Of a stretch of 64,000 bases of DNA, positions 46,322-57,937 are shown piece after piece; positions within the stretch are counted from its first letter, which is position 1; every line of letters begins with the position of its first letter. The DNA comes from Chionoecetes opilio. Taxonomy: Eukaryota > Arthropoda > Malacostraca > Decapoda > Majidae. The position numbers and the translations under genes are program-made. The stretch is from contig JACEEZ010020430.1 in NCBI GenBank assembly GCA_016584305.1, positions 419,717-483,716 on the forward strand. Reading direction: 5' to 3'. A model generated the notes under the pieces. It saw nothing but the letters and a program-made list of their open reading frames with translations. It made no database searches and had not been told where the DNA came from.

Positions 46322-47261
46322 CATAGACCCCTGTAAACCTGGACTGCGCACGGAATATCGGCCTGTCGCACAAGGGCCTCAAGTCGGAGGGCCGCTCGGA
46401 TTCAAATATATATATACGGATCATATAGACTGGTTTATCAGTATATATGATATACTGTAGTCTTCGTAAATGTTTATTCTATAATATTATCAAATAAAAA
46501 ACAGTAAAACACGCTAAAGAAATGCCATTACGAGACTGAAGAAATATGCATGAATTTAATCGTACTTCTTAATTCATTTCGTAATTTCTTAATTCACTTC
46601 AACTCTTCGCCATTTAAAACTTTGCGAGTCAACCTTTATCATGAAGGGTATCAATAGAAGCGCAATTTTTATTAGCTTTCCATTGATATATTTAGTTTTC
46701 GAATAAGTGAATTAAAACCATGCGTAAATAAATAAAATCATCAATCGGGTAATTTTACCGTTATTTATTTACTTATAATTTTCCTTTTTCTGATAAATGA
46801 ATTAGCACCATGTATAAATTAGTGTTAACTAAATAAATAACCTCTTCAATCGGGAAAACTACCCGATTGATGATTTTATTTATTTATTTAATGCTAATGT
46901 ATGCATGGTTCTAATTCATTTATCAGAAAACGAAATACATCAATGGAAAGCTAATATAATTGCGCTACTATTGATATCCTTCAAAATAAAAGTTGACTCG
47001 CAAAGTTTTGAGTGGCGAGGAGTTGAAGTGAATCAGAGTCTCGTAATGGCATTTCTTTAGCGTGTTTTTACAGTTTTTATTGATAATATTATAAAACAAA
47101 CATTTACGAAGATTACAGAATATCATATATACTGATAAACCAGTCTATATGATAGTCCATAGACCACTATATCTCTTTGTCGGGCGGGCTGCAGGCCGCT
47201 ATGCAGCCTGGCAATTTCAAAACATGGTCGCGTGAACAGTCCAGAGATATAGTGGACTATG
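46322..47261. mobile_element. Foldback element inserted in Gypsy-2 RT
   Basis: GGTCCAGG (46314-46321) and GGTCCGGG (47261-47268) flank a 0.94-kb insert, a 7-8 bp near-identical duplication. Its ends begin CATAGACCC on the left and, read inward on the other strand, CATAGTCCAC on the right, both followed by CTGGACTG. Most of the insert is a long inverted repeat (46425-46790 against 46800-47155) starting CATATAGACTGGTTTATCAG. No coding capacity. The core shares sequence with 27430-27690 of the hAT-like element, for example AAATGTTT-TTCTATAA and GAAGAAATATGCA. Superfamily undecided: the duplication length allows hAT or P-like. Confidence 0.75.
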
Positions 47262-48330
47262 GTCCGGGTAATACAATTTTCAGTAGTTTGGACCTTTTGT
47301 CGGGGTACTGGCAGGTACCCATGGCAGAATCCTCCAGAGAGGTTACGGCGTTCAGTACGCCGGGAGGTCACTACGAATGGCTTCGGATGCCGTTTGGCTT
47401 GAAATCCGCGCCGCTTGCTTTTCAGAGAATGATAAATACAATTTTTGCCGGTATGATAGGTAACTCCGTGTTCGCATACCTGGATGATATTATAATTGTT
47501 AGCAAAGACCATGAGTCTCACTTAAAAACTTTACAGTCAGTTTTGCAGCGACTGTTGTCAGCTGGTCTCAAAGCCAATATCACTAAGTGTGAGTTTTTGA
47601 AAGCTAAGATTAGCTTCTTGGGCCATACTGTCGACCGGGAGGGACTCCACACAATGGACGATAAAGTATTGGCCGTCAAAAACTTTCCTCAACTCCAGAG
47701 TGTTGAGAATGTTAAATCCTTTTTGGGACTAGCGGGCTTTTACCGCCCCTTTATCAAAGATTTCGCCAGAATGGCATCTCCCCTAAACAAGCTGTTAAGA
47801 AAAGATGTCTCATTTCACTGGGATGCTCCTTAGGAGCAAAAGTTTCGAAGAGTTAAAACATGCACTCGTGAACGCTCCTGTCTTGGCATTCCCAGATTTT
47901 TCAGCTCCATTTGAGCTATGTACAGACGCTTCGGCTAAGGGACTTGGGGCAGTACTAATGCAAAAAGATGAAAGAGGGAAGAACCGTCTAATCGCGTACG
48001 CGAGCAGAGTTCTTATCCCGGCGGCGGTAAATTATTCCGTTACCCATCAAGAGAACCTCGGAGTAATTTAGGCTCTCAAACAATTTAAAAACGTTATTTT
48101 TGGCTATCCAATAGCTGTCTATACCGACCATGCAGCCGTTACTGAGTTATTTAAGGGTAAGAATTTATCCGGTAGGCTTGCACGATGGTATCTGACGATC
48201 CAAGAGTTTAACCCAACCTTCAAATATTTGCCCGGACGTGCAAATGTGGTAGCGGACGCGTTATCGCGAAACGTTCCGGTGGTGGGTGCGGTCACAGGGG
48301 AAAATCCCGTGCCGAATTTTTCACTTATGA
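47262..48330 (+). pseudogene. Gypsy-2 RT catalytic half and RNase H
   Basis: NTIFSSLDLLSGYWQVPMAE, STPGGHYEWLRMPFGLKSAP and the catalytic box SVFAYLDDIIIVS (YLDD, intact Asp pair). Then come ITKCEFLKAKISFLGHTVD and KSFLGLAGFYRPFIKDFA. RNase H follows with ELCTDASAKGLGAVLMQ (first catalytic Asp), YSVTHQENLGVI, VYTDHAAVTEL and LPGRANVVADALSR (last Asp). A stop at 47831 and a frame change near 47845 break it, and another stop lies at 48069. Confidence 0.92.
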
Positions 48331-48479
48331 ATTGGGCGTCGAACAACGTAAACATGAAATTTGGGGGAAGGTCATCTATGCCTTAGAGTCAGGCGATGAG
48401 ACCTCCTTACCATCATTATCAGTGAATTACTCACAATTTTTCCTGTCGACTGACAAGGTACTGTGCCGACATTGGCCAC

Positions 48480-49620
48480 AGAAAAGAGACCCAGTGAACA
48501 ATATGTTATTCCTGACGTTTTCGTTCCGACGGTACTCAAACTTGTGCACGATATACCCATGGATGGACATCCGGGACGTAATCGTACCCTAGCAGCCGCG
48601 AGGCGTGTGTATTTTTGGCCCACGATGCGTGGATATTGAAGAATATGTTGCCAGGTGTGTATCTTGTGCCCAAAACAAAGGGACGACTCCAGGACCCGCT
48701 CCTATATTAGAATACCCACCACCTGAGTAACCATGGGACGTAGTTGCCATAGATCTTCTACAGCTACCCAGGAGTCATCACGGCTCACAATATCTTCTGG
48801 TGTGTGTAGATCACTTTTCAAGGTTTGTAGTCTTTGCACCGGTGAAGAATAAAACGGCTGCGACTGTAGCCCATGCATTAATAACTCATCTTTTCTGCCC
48901 TTATTCCACACCAAGAGTATTGCTCAGTGATAATGGCGCAGAGTTCCGTAATGCATTGCTTACGGAGATTTGTACATTGTACAATATTAAGCAGACTTTC
49001 ACGGTCACATACCATCCGATCTCGAATGGGCTGGTGGAGCGCGTTAACAGGAAGATCCTTGACGCGTTGAGACCTGTTGTAAACCGTTTCCACGACAATT
49101 GGGAAGATTGGTTACCCTATGTGACGGCTTGCTTTAATACTTCAGTTTGCGAGTCCACGGGCAAGTCTTCTCACTACATTCTTTATGGTGCGGATTAACG
49201 GATGCCATATGACCTATTGGCCAAGCCCAATAAATCTGTGTATAACATAGATAGTTATCTGGATCAGCATTTGCATGTCTTTACTAATATACACAAAAGG
49301 GTCAAGGAAAGGCTACAAGCTTCTCGTGCCGAGATGATGGCACAACAACATAAGCGTGCGGTTCCTATTACAATAAGAATAGGCGATAACCGTAATGGTT
49401 CAGAGTCCAAGTAGGAATTCCAAGTTGGCGCCGAAATTCTTGGGCCAGCGCATTGTTGTTGGTGAGAAGCATGGCAATAAGTTTGAGGTATTGGATCCAC
49501 TTCTTCAAACTGTCCAAATAATTCATAATGGCAGGTTAAAGAAGACCAAAGCCCGACGGGACCCGGCTTTTGCCAATTGTGCTTACCTACCTCCACGCAT
49601 TCCACTAACCTAATCCCACT
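48480..49620 (+). pseudogene. Gypsy-2 integrase
   Basis: The zinc-binding HHCC region is read across frames as HDIPMDGHPGR...CVSCAQNKG (about 48548-48680). The catalytic core has VAIDLLQLPRS (first Asp), then VLLSDNGAEFRNALL (second Asp) and HPISNGLVERVNRK (Glu). The C-terminal part gives RNSKLAPKFLG and GNKFEVLDPLLQ up to 49613. Integrase joins the cDNA to target DNA and makes short duplications like the 4-bp ATAG here. Stops at 49196 and near 49412 disable it. Confidence 0.9.
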
Positions 49621-49746
49621 AACGCCAAGCACGGCTATAATCTACGACCCCGAGTCTAACTATTTTTCTTTCACGTCATGCTATGTGATATGCATGTATT
49701 GCATGTTATTTTCATGATAGATCTTCGGAAGGATTGACTGACCTTC

Positions 49747-50736
49747 ATGAAGCTAACCTTGTTGCATGCCAACGATGTTATAGGTTTCATTCCTTTGCAT
49801 GCTCAGACCAAGCGAGACCTTGTCAATGCTTTAGGTAGGGTTGCGCAGTTATTATTTGAGACAGCTATGGATGAACATGTCCGAGACTTGCGGGAGGACT
49901 ATAAACGACTGGTTCCTATTTTGGCGGCTATATTAATGGTTTATTAACAGTAAAAGGTTGGAAATTCTTGATTTTGATCTCCGACACCTTTTGAATATAT
50001 TTATCGCATACCATAGATGTCATTGTAGTGTATGTCACCTTAAGTCATCAGAGAGTTTGGACTTATCGCGTTGAATTGTTTTCAATTTCTCTGTTAATCA
50101 TACATTTATGACACTGGTCTTACTATCATCTCTAGTTTTAGTGGCTGACGATCTGTCTCTATGCATCTGGCCGACTAGGGGATTTGTTTACCGTTTCACT
50201 ATTTGCCTTCCTTCAAATTTAAGGTGGCATATGTGAATTTAATATTTTTAAAGGTAGTCCGGCTGACGCATTGAATCCGTTTCATGGGTAACAATAATTT
50301 TTATGAGCGAACATCATGTGACTGTCGTTTGCCCTTACGGAACTTTCTATCATCGGGTTTCTGGTCACTATGTAAGTGTTGATTTTGTTATGCTTCCAGA
50401 AAGTTTTTTTACAAGAAACGTCTCCACTGTTTCCGCTCAAATCTCTTCAGAGTTTAACATTCTCTAGAATATCTTTTGTTACTAATACCTTCTCTAACGA
50501 GTCGCAATATACCGCGCCTCTGGAGAAAGCCTCTCCAGCTTATCTAAACCCATTGTTTTTATCCCTGTGTACAATAGCTACTGTGCTGTGTGTCAAGAGA
50601 AACTATCGCGTTATCCAAGTATCTTTTACGTGGAAAAGCTCAATCTTCACAGGTTCGACAGGTATTACACATTTTTGTAACATGGTTAGGTACATTATCT
50701 TATGCCGCGGGGCGCGCCAGGCGAGTGATCGAGCGT
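49747..50736 (+). pseudogene. Possible env-like third ORF remnant of Gypsy-2
   Basis: Between pol and the right LTR lie about 1.1 kb. The first 66 codons contain a Lys-Arg followed by an Asn-Ala-Leu-Gly-type hydrophobic stretch and an acidic helix. This resembles the cleavage site and fusion-peptide start of F-like envelope proteins of insect errantiviruses. A later frame (50376-50753) is hydrophobic in places. Stops break the region throughout. This is a weak, motif-level resemblance; untranslated 3' sequence is the alternative. Confidence 0.35.
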
Positions 50737-51350
50737 TGTTAAGGCATATATAAAGGGTAGAGACGTATGTATGGGTGTGGCACTCAGTGTGGCCGGCTAC
50801 ACCCAGTTACTGCAGAATCAGCAAGATAGAGGGCCGGCAAGGTTATATAGAGATGTCACGTAGCCTATTGTGCATCTCTTATAAATATATGGTAACATAA
50901 TAGTATATTATATAGAGTAGTTATATTATCAGTTTATTCTATGGTATAAATTTTACTTGCTCATTACTATATGTTTAATAGTGGAGCAGAGGTATATGTA
51001 TGGTAGATAAACGAGTACTTGACACCTGAATGAACGGTGGCTTACCGCCGCCTCGACGATAGACAAGGAGAGGACAGACAGACGGTCTTGAGCCAGGGTA
51101 TCTAGCGGAGAGTGTAACAGGGATTCCTGTAGTTACATATTTTGTCAAGTGTATAGTGTGAAGCTTAAGACAATTATACGAACTAACTCAATTACCCTGG
51201 CGTCTCTCTACATCCTCACGACACCACTGACTAATATTCCAACTTAAACAGATTGAAACGTGGGTTTACTGGACATTGATTCATCATCTACCATTGAAGG
51301 TGAATCTACCTGTGTGAATAGATTACTCGCGAAAAGGAACATCCAAAACA
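50737..51350 (+). repeat. Gypsy-2 right LTR
   Basis: Starts TGTTAAGGCATATATAAAGG and ends ACATCCAAAACA, followed by the duplicated ATAG. No clear polypurine tract precedes it, which may reflect decay. Confidence 0.92.
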
Positions 51351-51779
51351 ATAGGAGGGTGGAAAAATAGAAACAGGAAGAGAGATCCAGAGTTTACCAA
51401 TGAAAGGGACGAAAGAGTATAGATACTGATTAACTCTGGCATTAGAAAGATGAACAGAATAGGGATGAGAATGAGTAGAAATTTTTGTGCAGAGAGGCCG
51501 CGGGAGGGGGGGAAGCATGCAGTTAGCAAGTTCAGAAGAGCAGTGAGCATGAAAATATCGGTAGAAGATAGCAAGAGAGGCAACATTGCAGCAGTGATTT
51601 AAAGGCTGAAGACAGTCAGTCAGAGGAGGGGTGTTGATCAGACCAGAAGCTTTTGACTCAACCCTGTTTAGGATAGCTGTATGAGTGAATCCATCCCAAA
51701 CATGTGAAACATACTCCATACATGGGCGGATAGGGCCCCTGTAGAGAACAAGCAGCTGGGAGGGAGAAAAAAGCGTCAG
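51351..51779 (-). mobile_element. Jockey-like LINE B, piece 2
   Basis: On the minus strand it encodes YRGPIRPCMEYVSHVWDG, LINTPPLTDCLQPLNHCCNV and ARVNQYLYSFVPFIGKLW, the C-terminus of the LINE RT, up to FPPSY where Gypsy-2 sits. The 5' side ends at about 51779 near a 2.8-kb insertion. About 115-140 bases of LINE are missing between this and piece 3. Confidence 0.88.
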
Positions 51780-51800
51780 TCATTAGGGACTATGAGTGTC

Positions 51801-54580
51801 CACTCGCGAGGTATTTACATTAAGAATTTTGAAAAAACTTGGTCCATCTTGATTTGATTCTGTCCTCGCGCGCGCTTTGGAGCATGTTTTCGGACTTGAC
51901 ATGGTCCATATTCAACATTGCTCCAGAGGTGTTTTCGATATTCAAGTGCACCTTGAATAAAATGGCGTCTTCCTCCGCATCTTTACAAGTCTCCCACTAC
52001 GGACATTATCTCCCTCGAAATGCAAGTATCGTGTAAGATTAGGACATTAAACAAATAGAAGAAGTGTGTTAGGTGTGGCAGGAGAAGCACATATGTGGGT
52101 AATACCCGGGTAAACATTAGTGAAACATGAAATATCGGTACGCTATTAATCTGTGGCTTGGAGGTCCTATTCGAAATTTAAATGTTCCATATGTGACTTG
52201 TTATGGAAGATGAGATGCTTAAATAAGTTGAATGAAGTGAGTTAGGTGTCATAGATGAAGTACACTTAGGAAATACTGGCGTGAATATCACAAAGACACG
52301 AAATTAGAGCTCCATGTTATTGTGTGTTTTGGAAGGCTCTCAGGCGACAATGAAATTGTATGAAAGTGACTTTTTATGGGTGATGACGGCTTTAAATAAG
52401 GTGAATGAAGTGAGTTAGGTTCGTAAGGAGAAACAGACATTGTGAACACGATAACTGGAACTGTTCCCACCGTAGGCGAGTGTTCCAATTTTTGGTAATT
52501 TGGTACTTTCAACCAATAAAGTAAGAGGTTGAAAGTACTCTTTTCCTATGTATTTTGATGCGTTAAGAATGATGATCGCACTCAAAGTCGTTGAAAATGC
52601 ATCATATTGCAGTTATCTCGCCTTTCTCTCTGCTTTAGGTTAGACTTCTCGACCAACGCCCAGGTTAGGTTAGTGAACTAGCGGGGGGGTCCGGGCGCCC
52701 GCTACCCCCAGTTGTGTTAGGTTAAATAACCAATGTCCATGTACTGTATTAAACTGGTTTAAATGTTGAGATTTTTCGAGGAATAGGTAAGTAATTCCCG
52801 TAGACTTTATCAGTTATTTTTTTTTATATATTTCCGGGCTTATGTTATTCCGTAGAGTGTTTACCGGATACATCTTACGTCATCCACATAATATACTATC
52901 AGTACAAAACTACTAGTTGCCATTTTCCCCGCAAAAACCCTGCGTTCCCGACGGGTCCCCAGGTTTGTTATGAAGGGGGAGACAACTGCAAAATAAGGCA
53001 TTTCCGACGTTTTTAATGTGACCATCAGTCTTAACACATCATAATACATGGGAAAAGAGTAATTTTGACCTCATACTCAATTACTGGTTGAAAGTACAAA
53101 TGTAACCAATTTTTCACATCCGGCAATGTTCCTTTTTTCGGCGACAATTCCAATTACTGATCTTGATATTACAGGACCCAATATTTACATGTAATCATCT
53201 TTTACCCGTGTTTCTGCATTTAGAGATTAAATACCATCAATAGCTTGCAATGCTTAGTAAGGTAAGGTTAGGTTAGGTGACAAATGTCAAGGTTAGGTTA
53301 GTGAATGAATGAATAGTTATCCCTATTTGTATAAGACATAACACTTGAATACTTCTCGCCAATCAGGGAGTACGATGGGCGGCAGGATCGCAAACCAATC
53401 AGCTTTATCCGTAACAGGCAATGGATCTCCCGGATCCCCATAGAGCAGATTTGCCTGTGACCCAAATTCCTCTGAAGATGCCCACGGGCCAAAACTAAAT
53501 TGGAATAAAGTACTTGTTTCTTAGGCCATGTTTCCCTTTATCCTCTGCTATGATTCCACTGCGACACAAGTGCTCTCCAACTTCATTCACTTATTTCTGT
53601 GTGCAGTCCTTCCCTAAGATGAGTTACTTCCTCGTCAGGGAACTTAATTGGGAATGGTAACTTTATAAAGTGAACACTCTGATTATCATGGGAAGACCCT
53701 GGAAATCCTATCATTAATGTAAATAAACTTATTTGAACTTTCACGTGGCCATCAAAAGGCCTCATCATGTCTCATCGCCATGGGTTATTATAATGGACGA
53801 GAACTGCGCGGTCGCTAACCGCCGTCAGCACAGACTTTACAGACCTCACAGCTTACTTTTCTCTATTATTTTCGGTTTAGTATATTGTGCAATAGTTATT
53901 CACTTCCGGAAACCAAAAATATAACTTAATTTTATATAATAATTGCTGAGTTAAGTTACGTTTAGTTTTGGTTAGGTTAGATTTAGGTTATATGTTAAGG
54001 TTTGGTTTAGGTTATGTTAGGCTTAAGGTAGTTTTGGGTTAGGTTGTGTTGAGCTATTTAGGTAAAAAAAAACAAATTTGATGGTGCGCGATTGCCCGGG
54101 TGGTTGGCGCCGCCAACTTCTGCGGAATATTTCCCATTAAAATACCTCCATCAGAAAAAGTACTACTTTTATGCAAGGAAAACCTAGTCAGTATCTCAGA
54201 AAATGAACGCGCAGTCCTCGTCCATTTTTACCAAGCCGTGTGCTGCCATGGGAGTGTCTTTTACCGAAATACACCGAAATACATACCACATACGGTATAT
54301 TTGGGTATGTGTTTGGATGTATTTCGGTATTAAGAGTTAATACCGAAATACACCAAAATACGTTTTTGAAATATATGTACAGTATACTCTTTATACCATA
54401 TTTTGGTATTGAGACATAATACATACATAAGGCTTCCGCTGGGTGCCTCCCAACCTCCCAACTCAAGTTCAAGTTTTAGATCGTATCCGACCGTACTCGC
54501 GACACACCAAGTTTGGACCAAAATGATTTCTTCATACCAACACCATTTTGGTATGAAAAACGTCGCGAGTAGCCCCCTAT
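51801..54580. mobile_element. 2.8-kb insertion in LINE B, class uncertain
   Basis: TGAGTGTC lies on both sides (51793-51800 and 54581-54588), and the right copy is LINE sequence, so it may be an 8-bp target duplication. Near the ends CACTCGCGAG (left) and CTACTCGCGAC (right, inverted) look like short inverted termini. The interior has no reading frame of note. It contains TTAGGTTAGG tracts (52640-52730, 53258-53300, 53960-54060), a 68-base hairpin at 54262-54330 with TACCGAAATACA arms, and a hairpin at 54497-54572 with ACTCGCGAC/GTCGCGAGT arms. Probably a non-autonomous DNA transposon. Confidence 0.45.
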
Positions 54581-55565
54581 TGAGTGTCATTGAAGAAGAG
54601 GGGATAGTTATCTGTTAGGTTTTGTCGAGTAGATAGGTGAAGAAATCGGGTTTTTGAGGCATTGTACAAAGTAAGGTATGCTTTGTCCCAATCAGAAATT
54701 ATAGAAAGATCAGAAGTTAAGCGCTTGGTGGCATCTCTCCGTGAATCACTTAGTTCCTGTTGAGGTGCACGTCTAATGAACGACATTGAAAAATGTAGGG
54801 TAGAATCATCAGCGGAGGAGTGGATAGGGCTTTGAGTTAGACTTAGAAGATCATTAATGAATAATAGAAAGAGAGTGAGTGATAGGAAAAAACTCTGGGG
54901 AACACCACTAATGATAGATTTAGGAGAAGAGCAATGTCCGTCTACATTAGTGCAATAGAACGGTTTGAAAGGAAACTTAAGATGAAGGTACAGAGAGATG
55001 GATAGAAACTGAATTAGCGTAGTTTGGAAATTAAAGATTTGTGCCACACTCTATCAAAAGCTTTTGATATGTCAAGGGCAACAGCAAATGTTTCACCGAA
55101 ACCTCTAAAGGAGGATGACCAATATTCAGTTAGGAAAGCTAGAAGATCGCCAGTAGATCGCCCTTTACAGAAACCGTACTGACGATCAAATAGAAGATTG
55201 CAAGCAGATAGATGCTTAAAAATCTTCTTATTATGTATAGATTCAAAAACTTTAGAAAGGCAGGAAGTCAAAGGTATAAGACGGTAGTTTGAAGGATTAG
55301 AACGGTCACCCTTCTTAGGAACAGGTTGGATGTGAGCAAACTTCCAGCAAGAAGGAAAGGTGGAAGTAAATAGACAAAGACGGAATTTTTTTGACCAGGC
55401 AGGGTGCAAGCACAGAAGCACAATTTTTTGAGAACAATAGGAGAGACTCCGTCAGAACCGTAAGCTTTCCAAGGATCTAGACCAGAAAAGGCAAAGAAAA
55501 CATCTTTACGAAGGATCTTAATAATAGGCATAATTATAATCATATAAAATAAATTGTGTATAAGA
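54581..55565 (-). mobile_element. Jockey-like LINE B, piece 3 (RT core)
   Basis: On the minus strand: KILRKDVFFAFSGLDPWKAY, FPSCWKFAHIQPVPKKGDRS, NPSNYRLIPLTSCLSKVFES, LLFDRQYGFCKGRSTGDLL, FAVALDISKAFDRVWHKSL (first catalytic Asp), SGVPQ, FINDLLSLTQSPIHS, ADDSTLHFS, DLSIISDWDKAY and LHLSTRQNLTDNYPLFFNDT. These are the central RT motifs of a Jockey-like LINE. Frame breaks at about 55020 and 55420 show it is dead. Confidence 0.9.
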
Positions 55566-55568
55566 AGT

Positions 55569-55856
55569 ACCTTGTCGGAATCGAACCTGATTTAGGTTGT
55601 CTTAGCTACCTCGTTGTACGGTGATTAAAAAGGAAAGACACGATCACCTAACTTATCGCCTCCAACCAAAGCTCGACAGGGGCAGTCATTGACTTTAATC
55701 TATCGCGGCCAGGGTACTTCAACAAATATAATGTCGAGCTGTGGTTAGAGGAAGGATATGTAGGGGACGTGTCTTCCTTTTTAATCACCGTACATCGATT
55801 AGCTAATACGTAGCTAAGTTCAATTCTAAGACTCGGGTTCGATTCCGACCAAGTAC
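55569..55856. mobile_element. tRNA-like foldback element in LINE B
   Basis: AGTACCTTGTCGGAATCGAA on the left and TTCGATTCCGACCAAGTACT on the right are inverted copies. The GGTTCGATTCCGA core matches a tRNA B box. Inner blocks also pair: TACGGTGATTAAAAAGGAAA with TTTCCTTTTTAATCACCGTA-like sequence, and AAAGCTCGACA with TGTCGAGCTG. About 290 bases form one imperfect hairpin. It may be two inverted tRNA-derived SINEs or a MITE that captured a tRNA end. LINE coding sequence resumes on the far side. Confidence 0.6.
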
Positions 55857-56070
55857 TGACACACAAGGCATAACATAGACAGAGTGTGGAGGAGAGGGAG
55901 GAACAAGCCCTTCATCAACAGAGTGGAAGTTTTAGCAAAGGTTTGAGCAAAGAGTTCAGCTTTAGAAATACATGAGACGCTGTGAAGAAAGATTTTGACA
56001 TTTTCTATGAATGAAGGAGTTTTTGGTAAGTTGAAGTAAAGATTGGCATTATTACGGCAGAAAATAACTG
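55857..56070 (-). mobile_element. Jockey-like LINE B, piece 4
   Basis: On the minus strand VSCISKAELFAQTFAKTSTL is the stretch preceding the RT fingers in this LINE family. It joins piece 3 across the foldback element. The 5' end of the LINE beyond about 56070 is not recognised. Confidence 0.75.
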
Positions 56071-56107
56071 CGACTACTGCAACCGTAAAGTTATTTACAC
56101 ATGGCAT

Positions 56108-56460
56108 TTTTCAGGTGGGAGGGTGCTTTGGTTTCCGCTGCTGAAGCTAGTTTCACTAAATTCCATAATTTTCAAATGCAATACCTTTATTTCATTATTT
56201 TGATGTTGTGACAAATGTTTCATGGTAAATATTGGTTACGTAAATATATGATTTCGATTATTAACATATTCTCTAATTGCACTTACATATCTGGTCAGTG
56301 ACGTTAGGGAGGATACTTAATGACCTTGGCAGCTAGAAAGCAGGGCGAAAGATAATTCTTGTCCAAAGCGTGTAATGCAACTATCTCTCTCTCTCTTTCA
56401 CTCTGTCTGGTTGTCTTATATGATGTTCCGCACAGATTTTTAGATGGATAAAATATATGC
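56108..56460. other. Spacer without recognised features
   Basis: No gene or repeat supported. Confidence 0.35.
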
Positions 56461-56464
56461 ATTC

Positions 56465-56782
<318 letters not shown>

Positions 56783-56819
56783 CTTGGAATTTGTCATACC
56801 CCATTTATCACACCTGAAA

Positions 56820-57660
56820 CAAGATAAGAAAACGAAGGAATGAAGGAAGAAATGATCGAAGTAGATAAATAGAGGGATGTAGGGAGGAGAAAAGAAGAGG
56901 GTAGTAAAGGACAAAGGAACAAAATGAGATAAACTTAGAATACAAAAGGAGATGAATGAGATGGAGGAGAAAGAGGAGAGATAGCAATATTATAGAATGG
57001 AAAGAAAAAGAAAATGATGGAAAATGAAGAATAGAACATAAAATTGAGGAAAAAGAAAGAGAAGGAAGAAAGCAAGCAAGGGTAAAAGAACAAGAGAAGG
57101 AAATATCAATGAATGTATTAACAAAAAAAAAGACGGTAGAAAAATTAAACGAACAAAAAATAATAGACGAAACAAAAACAGGAAATAAACACAGATACAA
57201 ACCAAGTAAAGCAACATAAAAAGACGAAAGCATTGCAGAAAAAATAGTAAAGAAGGAAAATGCATGAAAAAGGAAAATAAAATATAGGGGAGTATGACGA
57301 GAGAGAGAAAGAGAAGGGGGGATGAGAGGGAGGAAGGGGATAGTCTAAGCTATGATAAGTGGGGACCAAAGTATTTTTGTCTCTCTCAAAGGTGTCCTTA
57401 GCGATGTCCAATATCAATATAGAACTTGTAAGGGGAAAATCACCAGCATTGGATGAAGAGATAAAGGGGGGAGGAGGTTTTGAGGGGTGATCGGGGATTG
57501 AGGGGTTGGAAAATGGGGGATAGGGTGGAAAAAGAGAGGGAAGGAATGTGTAAAATTAAGGGAAAGGAAAGATAGTGTAGAAGGCAGGAATAAATGAGGG
57601 ATGGATGGGATGGATGGAGGGATGGGAAGAAGGAAAGAAGGATGGAAGAAAATAACATAA
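56820..57660 (+). repeat. Purine-rich low-complexity tract
   Basis: About 840 bases, mostly A and G on the plus strand, with AAGAAAGG and GGATGGATGG sub-repeats near the right end. Reverse-strand frames are Leu/Phe/Ser-rich artefacts. Possibly a decayed GA repeat. Confidence 0.7.
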
Positions 57661-57937
57661 GGGAGATACGTATATGATTGTATACAACATGGGTCGCAAG
57701 CACTACCTCAAGAATTCAGCAGTGTTACAAGGTCACGGAAAGATGTGTGGTTAGCTGAAAGTAACCCATGACATAAAAAAAATACGTTGCTCAAAGTGGT
57801 ACTAAAACACGACACCCAATTCCTTATAACGGAGCTCCCAAATGTACCCAACCACTAGGTAGTGTTGTTCTGTCTTGTGATAATGTGAAGAAACTACGAA
57901 GTCCACACGGTACAATTATTTGAGGACATTTACTGTG

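Larger units (their letters stand above)
42099..51350 (+). mobile_element. Gypsy-2, near-complete Ty3/Gypsy element, 9.25 kb
   Basis: Two 613-614 bp LTRs starting TGTTAAGG and ending CA bound gag, protease, RT-RNase H and integrase, in Gypsy order, plus a possible third ORF. ATAG is duplicated at 42095-42098 and 51351-51354. The host sequence is LINE B, whose PPSYD codons are cut. The LTRs differ at several per cent of positions and the ORFs carry stops and frameshifts, so the copy is old and inactive. A 0.94-kb foldback element sits in its RT gene. Confidence 0.93.
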
